Source: Diphasiastrum complanatum (lineage: Eukaryota; Streptophyta; Lycopodiopsida; Lycopodiales; Lycopodiaceae). From it: a DNA stretch of 60,000 nucleotides. The stretch lies in the NCBI GenBank assembly GCA_029204225.1, contig CM055109.1:32498927-32558926 (forward strand), written 5' to 3'. Shown piece after piece: positions 55,501 through 60,000 of this stretch. The notes beneath the pieces are model-generated. The model was not told the origin of the DNA, did no database searches, and saw nothing but the letters and a program-made list of their open reading frames with translations. Positions within the stretch are counted from its first letter, which is position 1. Every line of letters starts with the position of its first letter. The translations under genes and the position numbers were made by a program.

Positions 55501-57395
55501 CAATTTGTGAAGTCTGTCTATTATTCTCTACTCTGACTTGGGCAATTTTGAATCAGATGAATTTGTGTAACTTTTTCAAAGTTCATACATCAACTTGGAC
55601 ACAAATTCAACAATTTTTGTTTATGTAACTTGTGAGATGTTACACTAAAAGGCCACCCATGGATTTTTACGTTTTAAGTCTTTTAAGGATGTCGAATCTG
55701 TATGGTTTTTTCAGATCCCAAAAATGCTGCCCCTGAAAGCTTGCTCTCAGGATTTATGGTCTTCCTATCCTGTTTTTGGGATATGATGCTTGTTGAAAAG
55801 CTGTTCAATAGGGTAGTTATTATGAAAATTACCTTCTTTTCCTGATTCAGTTATGTGTGTATGTACTTGATCCAGTAGCTAATACTTCAGATGTGGTGGG
55901 TACATTTGTGCTTGGATTGCAGATTGTTGCTATGTTGCAAAGAGGAGAGAAGCCACCCAATATTCAGGTGAAGCTTTTTATAATTAAGAGGGTTGTCATT
56001 TTGTGCAATGTGCTGTAAATTTTTGAGTGCTGTAAGAGTGGAAATCATTATATCGTTCTGGTAATAGCAATGACATGCCCTTTCTCATCTACTTGGATAT
56101 GTCTATGCCTTATCTACAGTCCTATTCTTGCTAGTCAACATTGATCTTGGTTGGTGACAAATAACTTGATGTTGTCGATTGTGCATTGATCATGGTTGGT
56201 AATCATCAGATTGCTACCTGTTTTTGTATTTTAAATGCTGTTTGTGATTCATTCTTCAACAATATTAAGTTCCTAACATTTTCAAGTTCTCAGTGTAAGT
56301 TTTTGTAACCGAAGATCTTTTGGCAGGATGTAAATGACAAACCCCCAAATCCCAATCAGCCTCCTTCTAATCCCAAGTTGCAGCCACGGGTGAAGGTTTG
56401 CTTAGATTATATGTTAAGATTGTGTCAATGTTTTGTTAATTATATTAGCTTGTTGTATATTTAGTGAAATGAGGGGAGACCAGTTCGTCATTTCAGTAGA
56501 CAAATTTGCAGGTCTGTGTGTGTAGCCGTTTTCATTAGTAAAGTTGGTCTAATAAATTTTTTCTTCTAGTACATGAGCTAGCAGTGGCCCTGTTATGCCA
56601 GTCTGTTGTAGCAATTTGTGAATATGAATTTGCTGAAATCCAATCTCATATTTGGTGTACATTTTGCAGCCTTGGGAAAAATTGGGAAATTATCCTGCAG
56701 TACCTCTTTCAACTCCTATTTCTAAAGTTCTAGATTCTGCCGCAATGAAGCCTGCCAGTGATAATGAGAACAGGACCCCCATCAACAAGTTTGGGAATGA
56801 TTCTGAAAAGTCTGCAGTTTTTGTTGAGACTGTGGCTAGTTCTTCAAGCTCTAATCCATGGTGGCTTCACAAGAAGAGTGAACAAGAACATGTTGATACT
56901 GGCTCAAACTGGCTCACTGAGAGTACTGTCAAAATCACTGAATTGGAGCCACAGAGAGAGGCAAATATTGATGGTGTTGACAAAGCACAGAACCCTTTAG
57001 CACAGCCTAGCTCGAGTTCTCCGACTGTCAGTATAATTGCTTCTCAAGGTAGGCAGGGCTGGGTTCCTCCACCTGTGCCCCAAACAATATTACCTGGTGC
57101 TGCTGCTGCGATCAGGCATCAGAAGGTGCTTGTAAATGGGTACGAATCCAAGCCTTCTCCGACATCTCGTATAGGTGCTGTCCTTGGTCAATCCTCTTCC
57201 AGCAGTTTTGAAAGCGAGCCAATGTTGTCATTATCTACGGCAGATGGCACTCAATCTGATGCACAGCAAGTGGCACCTACAGCAACTTTGGAAGAAGGGC
57301 AGGATTTGAATGTTATTGATGAGAGCATTTTGGAAAAGCCCTCGTACAAGGATGTGGTAGTTGAGGGAAGGGTATCTTCACATATTGATATATAA
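46255..57395 (+). CDS. PEX14: Peroxisomal membrane docking protein PEX14, multi-exon, N-terminus incomplete here
   Basis: PEX14 docks cargo-loaded PEX5/PEX7 at the peroxisome membrane for matrix protein import. Eleven exons chain in phase and encode 618 residues (622 with the possible start exon at 33,757). The conserved N-terminal receptor-binding domain has 'NAVKFLAHPKVKGSPIVYRR' and 'SFLERKGLTKEEIDEAFRRV'. The hydrophobic segment 'MVLAIGVLTTAGAGATVLAK' follows, then 'NYILPKFKAWLRHIVLED', an Ala-rich stretch and a coiled coil ('KAVEAQTQELKLTLSSMRES'). Further conserved blocks are 'SYMEIVAMLQRGEKPPNIQ' and 'DVNDKPPNPNQPP'. The C-terminal exon is Ser-rich and ends '...VEGRVSSHIDI'. Introns reach 4.2 kb and hold copia pieces. 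No frame damage was seen, so the gene looks functional. Confidence 0.92.
46509..48110 (+). other. PEX14 intron
   Basis: 1.6 kb. Only short, unsupported ORFs; no recognisable element. Confidence 0.7.
48111..48153 (+). CDS. PEX14: PEX14 exon: DPPSEAGNTVASAQ
   Basis: Acceptor 'ttgtgacag', donor 'gtagtt'. 43 bp, phase 0 to 1. It continues RRVP|DPP as in other plant PEX14 proteins. Confidence 0.88.
48311..48492 (+). CDS. PEX14: PEX14 exon: hydrophobic membrane segment
   Basis: Acceptor 'ctttgacag', donor 'gtttgat'. 182 bp, phase 1 to 0. It encodes a Pro/Ala linker, 'SRFRWTQ' and a roughly 19-residue hydrophobic stretch. Confidence 0.9.
48905..49262. repeat. 179-bp tandem duplication in a PEX14 intron
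   Basis: The segment starting 'gtggcaaaaactcaatacgt' at 48,908 is repeated from 49,087 with few mismatches, through 'ctcccataaagaatgg' and 'atcaatggctaaa'. Confidence 0.92.
49700..51470 (+). pseudogene. Copia pol remnant in a PEX14 intron (INT C-term, RT, RNase H)
   Basis: The plus strand reads 'GLPRIFWAEAVAIAAYIHDR', 'MTSYELWRGTKLALKNLKVF' and 'KIYDPVSSKTFVSRDVIFVE' (integrase C-terminus). Then come RT 'AHQMDVQTTFTNGVIEEDIY' and 'VCKLHKALYGLKQSLRACFQ', with the Y-V-D-D region deleted, and 'ICISQERYIQSILTKNEVTN'. RNase H is 'RKQISVALSSTKDNY' plus scraps to 51,450. Many stops are present. The PPT and LTR follow. Confidence 0.88.
51463..51471 (+). promoter_or_regulatory. Polypurine tract
   Basis: AAGGGGGAG, three bases before TGTCAGATG. 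Confidence 0.8.
51475..52082 (+). mobile_element. Copia LTR, about 608 bp, followed by a PBS
   Basis: Starts TGTCAGATGTTTAATC after the PPT and ends 'gggctataaca'. One base later TGGTATCAAAGG (52,084-52,095) looks like a diverged tRNA-iMet PBS. A 3' LTR should not be followed by a PBS, so this LTR may be shared by two tandem copies. Confidence 0.65.
52084..52095 (+). promoter_or_regulatory. PBS-like sequence after the LTR
   Basis: TGGTATCAAAGG differs from TGGTATCAGAGC at two positions. It fixes the LTR end at 52,082. Confidence 0.6.
52096..52704 (+). other. Intron sequence, no gene seen
   Basis: It may begin with the 5' leader of a second copia copy. A short unsupported ORF lies at 52,100-52,240. 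Confidence 0.4.
52705..52897 (+). CDS. PEX14: PEX14 exon: post-membrane and Ala-rich region
   Basis: Acceptor 'gttggttgtag', donor 'gtttgc'. Phase 0 to 1. 'NYILPKFKAWLRHIVLEDHD' matches the conserved block after the membrane segment; a run of nine Ala follows. Confidence 0.9.
53019..53177 (+). CDS. PEX14: PEX14 exon: coiled coil
   Basis: Acceptor 'gtctatctag', donor 'gtaatc'. Phase 1 to 1. Reads 'DQQCFENMMKAVEAQTQELK' onward. It is joined to the previous exon by the shared GAC codon. Confidence 0.88.
53428..53730 (-). pseudogene. Copia RT N-terminal fragment in a PEX14 intron
   Basis: The minus strand reads 'FVQKPNTFLEAMSTSDVDQW' then, past a stop, 'NSLIENKTWTIIELPKNRNP', 'ISCKWIFKAKYDAEGRLNRY' and 'KARLVAKGFS'. 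Its orientation is opposite to PEX14. It is cut on both sides. Confidence 0.88.
53896..53957 (+). CDS. PEX14: PEX14 exon: GDANASYKSLDSLQQVAEEQV
   Basis: Acceptor 'ttttgagtag', donor 'gtaagt'. 62 bp, phase 1 to 0. Confidence 0.82.
54867..54924 (+). CDS. PEX14: PEX14 exon: LQNGGVPVSVLHQSDNNGL
   Basis: Acceptor 'attattgcag', donor 'gtatgt'. 58 bp, phase 0 to 1. Supported mainly by splice signals and by the phase it supplies to the next exon. Confidence 0.75.
55065..55132 (+). CDS. PEX14: PEX14 exon: VRPSSAPPGG...SYME
   Basis: Acceptor 'ttgtccacag', donor 'gtgtgc'. 68 bp, phase 1 to 0. It ends in SYME, the start of the conserved SYMEIV-type block. Confidence 0.86.
55923..55967 (+). CDS. PEX14: PEX14 exon: IVAMLQRGEKPPNIQ
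   Basis: Acceptor 'ttggattgcag', donor 'gtgaag'. 45 bp, phase 0 to 0, strongly conserved. Confidence 0.9.
56327..56395 (+). CDS. PEX14: PEX14 exon: DVNDKPPNPNQPP...RVK
   Basis: Acceptor 'ttttggcag', donor 'gtttgc'. 69 bp, phase 0 to 0, conserved. Confidence 0.9.
56670..57395 (+). CDS. PEX14: PEX14 last exon: Ser-rich C-terminus
   Basis: Acceptor 'acattttgcag'. It starts PWEKLG and stays open for 241 codons to a TAA at 57,393-57,395. It contains 'NPWWLHKKSEQEH' and 'GRQGWVPPPVPQ'. A donor-like 'gtatct' at 57,373 could remove the last seven codons and continue elsewhere; no supporting exon was found. Confidence 0.82.
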   Translation, partial: PWEKLGNYPAVPLSTPISKVLDSAAMKPASDNENRTPINKFGNDSEKSAVFVETVASSSSSNPWWLHKKSEQEHVDTGSNWLTESTVKITELEPQREANIDGVDKAQNPLAQPSSSSPTVSIIASQGRQGWVPPPVPQTILPGAAAAIRHQKVLVNGYESKPSPTSRIGAVLGQSSSSSFESEPMLSLSTADGTQSDAQQVAPTATLEEGQDLNVIDESILEKPSYKDVVVEGRVSSHIDI

Positions 57396-59370
57396 TCTTA
57401 TGAGGGATTTTAGTCTATTCATTCGTTTTAGGTTCTCACAGATCGTGGATGGCCACTGAGTTTGCAAGTGGGAGATGGCTATTTGAACATATTCTTTAAT
57501 AGATGTACTTTGCAAAGTGCATGTTTGTGTCATTAAAGTCTTTGGAGGCCATCCAGCTTGAAAAAAGTTCGAAGGATTTGCCACTGAATTGATGGGCATT
57601 GCCATGATTGTACAGCAGATAGCTTGATAGGGATGGCATACTTGGGACCCTTGATAGGAATGGGTAGAGAACCGTCCCTTAGGAAAGGTCATGCTGTTCC
57701 TAAAGAACGGCCATTCTGTTTGAGGAATGATTTTTTAAAAACAAAAATCATAAAAAAGAGAAATTCCTGCTTTTTTTCCACTAAATTTTGAAATGCATTA
57801 GTTAAGGGCTTCACAAAAGTTATCGTCCTTAGGTACCTGAGGAACTTGTGAGCTTAGAAACAGGAAGAGGAACAGTGATAATAGAGAGATGTTTTGCATT
57901 TTCATCAACAACATTTGTTGAGATCTAAATAGATCGTTCCATGGTTTTGCCAGTTATATAAGAAGCTGCCAGTAAACTTCACCAATTTTATATTAGCTCC
58001 ATAGTTTTGCTAGTTATATAAAAAACCTCTCAATTTACTTTGTCAAGTTGCCATTCCTTAGCTACATTAGGAAGTCATTAACTTAGGCATGGGAACACAA
58101 TAACATAAACCTTTTTTTTACTCACAAACTTAGAAACATGAATGAGAATGGGAATGGAAACTTAGGAATATGAACAACTTAGGAATGTAAGCAAAAACCC
58201 TTTTTTTTATATGCACAACATAAGTACTCAAGTACTTAAGAACAGAAACATCAACTTGAACAAAACCCTTCAAAAAAAATTCAATATGTAAACATGAAAA
58301 ACCTAAAAACCGTTCCTAGGAACGTCTTCTTGAGTGCTTTAGCAAGAGTATGGAACCCTTCCTAGGAACGATTCCGTTCAACTCCTAGGAACTATGGCCT
58401 TACAAAGATTAGACATTTTTTTAAATCAGCAGAGTAATTCTACATCGTGATCTAGTGTTTATTACAGTAAGAATGCAGCCTTCCCTTTGAGACACTATCC
58501 AACTAAAAAAATTCAATAAGATTATTTATATGAAAGTTTGTGTTGGCATTTCTTACAACGACTGATGTTCTTCAAAAAATTCCAAACCTGTATATTCTGA
58601 GATGTTACTCATGTAGGAAGGAATGTGGTAAAAACATTTCAAATTTGAAAATGTCAAAAAGTTATTATTCATTTTAGAGTATCTTCTTTGGATTATGTGG
58701 CTATGTTGTTTTTTTGGAATGTTGTCCATATTATGAGTTATCCATTATGATAGCCAAAAAATAATTGCAAAATAGTAGGAACTGCAACAATATGAATGGA
58801 ACAAGATTAACATGGGCTTTAGGAGAGTAGAGGATCAAATCCGACACTCGTTTGGATTTTTAGATTTGAACTTTGTTGGAGATTAAATGGATAGGAAATC
58901 CACACGGGCACATGCTATTTTTATAGATTTGCTTAGATTCTTTGATAATCATAGCTATGAGTTGAACTTGACACAAGTTTTTGTTTTAAAGTATCGGAAA
59001 ATAAATCTTCAAGTTGAAGGATAATTGTATCCTAGGATGACAAAAGCTTTCACACATGTGGCAAGTTGGTTGTTTACCTTAGATCCCATCATGGATGACT
59101 TTGACATGTTGATAAACCAAAGCAAATCTTTTAAGGTAATGAGTAGTGATCAATAAATGCTCATAATAGAGTATTTCTTGCACTACCCATTATGAAAGCT
59201 TGTTTAAAATCAAAATCTTTTTCGGAAAGTGACTTGATTTTTTTTTTTTCTAAATAAGAAAGTGTAGTTTATTTTTTAAATTGGTGGAAAAATAGGGGAT
59301 GACATTGGCCAATCTCAATAAAAAAATTTGACAGAGAAAAAACTATGACCTATTTAAATTCTACACACAA
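57396..59370. other. Downstream intergenic sequence, no gene seen
   Basis: AT-rich. A cluster of 'cctaggaacg' motifs, including the 14-bp palindrome cgttcctaggaacg (58,311-58,324), lies at 58,305-58,400; related 'gttcctaaagaacgg' occurs at 57,693. It may be a decayed inverted-repeat element. Confidence 0.35.
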
Positions 59371-59612
59371 CCTTAATTAATGCACATAACTTCTCTCCCA
59401 TAATACCTATGATCCAAGCCAATCCCTTTCCTATCTCTCCTCACTCACGCTCACTTATGAATGATGGGGCATACACCCTTCCTCACCATAGACCTTGATT
59501 AATGCACATATTTCTCTCTCCTAATGCCTATAATCTAAGTCTGTCCCTTTCCTTTTCTCTCGTCACTCACACACACTCACTTGTAAATGATGAGGCACAC
59601 ACTCTTCCTCAC
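59371..59612. repeat. About 120-bp tandem duplication
   Basis: 'cttaattaatgcacataacttctctcc...cttcctcaccatagacctt' is followed by a near copy starting 'cttgattaatgcacat' at about 59,490. Confidence 0.85.
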
Positions 59613-59684
59613 CATAGACCTTTTATCTAAATTCTATTATCCCCCTAACTCTTTATTGATTATCTTTCTCCTTTTTATAATCCT

Positions 59685-59794
<110 letters not shown>

Positions 59795-60000
59795 GGATGG
59801 TACCTAATTATGCTTTACGACACTTATCAATATTTGCTATGCTGGGTTGCAATTAATTCTCTTGTGGAACAGTGGTCTTGCACGTGATATTGGTCATATA
59901 GAATACCCTTTCGAATTTCGCTTTTGTTGTGGACGATCAAGATCTATCCTAAAATATTCTACGGATGAAAACAATTACTTCGCAAGTTATGTGCTGGATA

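Noticed and set aside
57373-57692. Extra PEX14 exon after donor-like 'gtatct'
   Set aside because: A frame continues past 'tttag|gttctc' at about 57,431 but shows no PEX14 resemblance; the TAA at 57,395 is the simpler end.

Overview
The window looks like nuclear DNA of a vascular plant with a large, transposon-rich genome. It holds spliced host-gene exons with GT-AG introns, plant-type Ty1/copia and Ty3/gypsy elements using the plant tRNA-iMet primer site, and long GA/CT microsatellites. The divergent PEX14 sequence and the presence of non-LTR and Penelope-like reverse transcriptases that resemble animal families would fit a fern, lycophyte or gymnosperm at least as well as an angiosperm. That taxonomic guess is weak.

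Layout. 1-5,560 holds minus-strand LTR-element pieces: an open copia RT at the left edge, a gypsy gag/protease, and an LTR with an internal tandem array. 5,565-7,422 is a decayed plus-strand Ty3/gypsy pol. 8,850-17,050 is a copia element whose RNase H is split by a complete non-autonomous LTR element (11,032-15,687) with 834-bp LTRs and a CTCAA target duplication. 17,206-20,655 holds a decayed coiled-coil ORF, a Penelope-like RT and a gypsy RT/RNase H tail. 20,660-25,504 holds more LTR pieces, including an inverted, truncated second copy of the non-autonomous element. 25,565-27,564 is a decayed non-LTR RT of an animal-like type.

27,640-57,395 may be one transcription unit. An ACGT-rich promoter-like stretch lies at 27,640-27,900, a possible leader exon ends at 28,074, and a possible start exon (33,757-33,783) has the right splice phase to join the clear PEX14 exons at 46,255-57,395. 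PEX14 is the peroxisomal docking protein and the only recognised host gene; 11 exons were found and their phases chain without conflict. Its introns are filled with copia, gypsy, LINE and TIR elements. 57,396-60,000 is intergenic, with tandem duplications and a CT array.

Nearly all transposon ORFs are broken by frameshifts, stops, deletions or lost catalytic residues. The window holds no CRISPR, operon or phage-like system; the most unusual contents are the two atypical reverse transcriptases and the non-autonomous LTR family.
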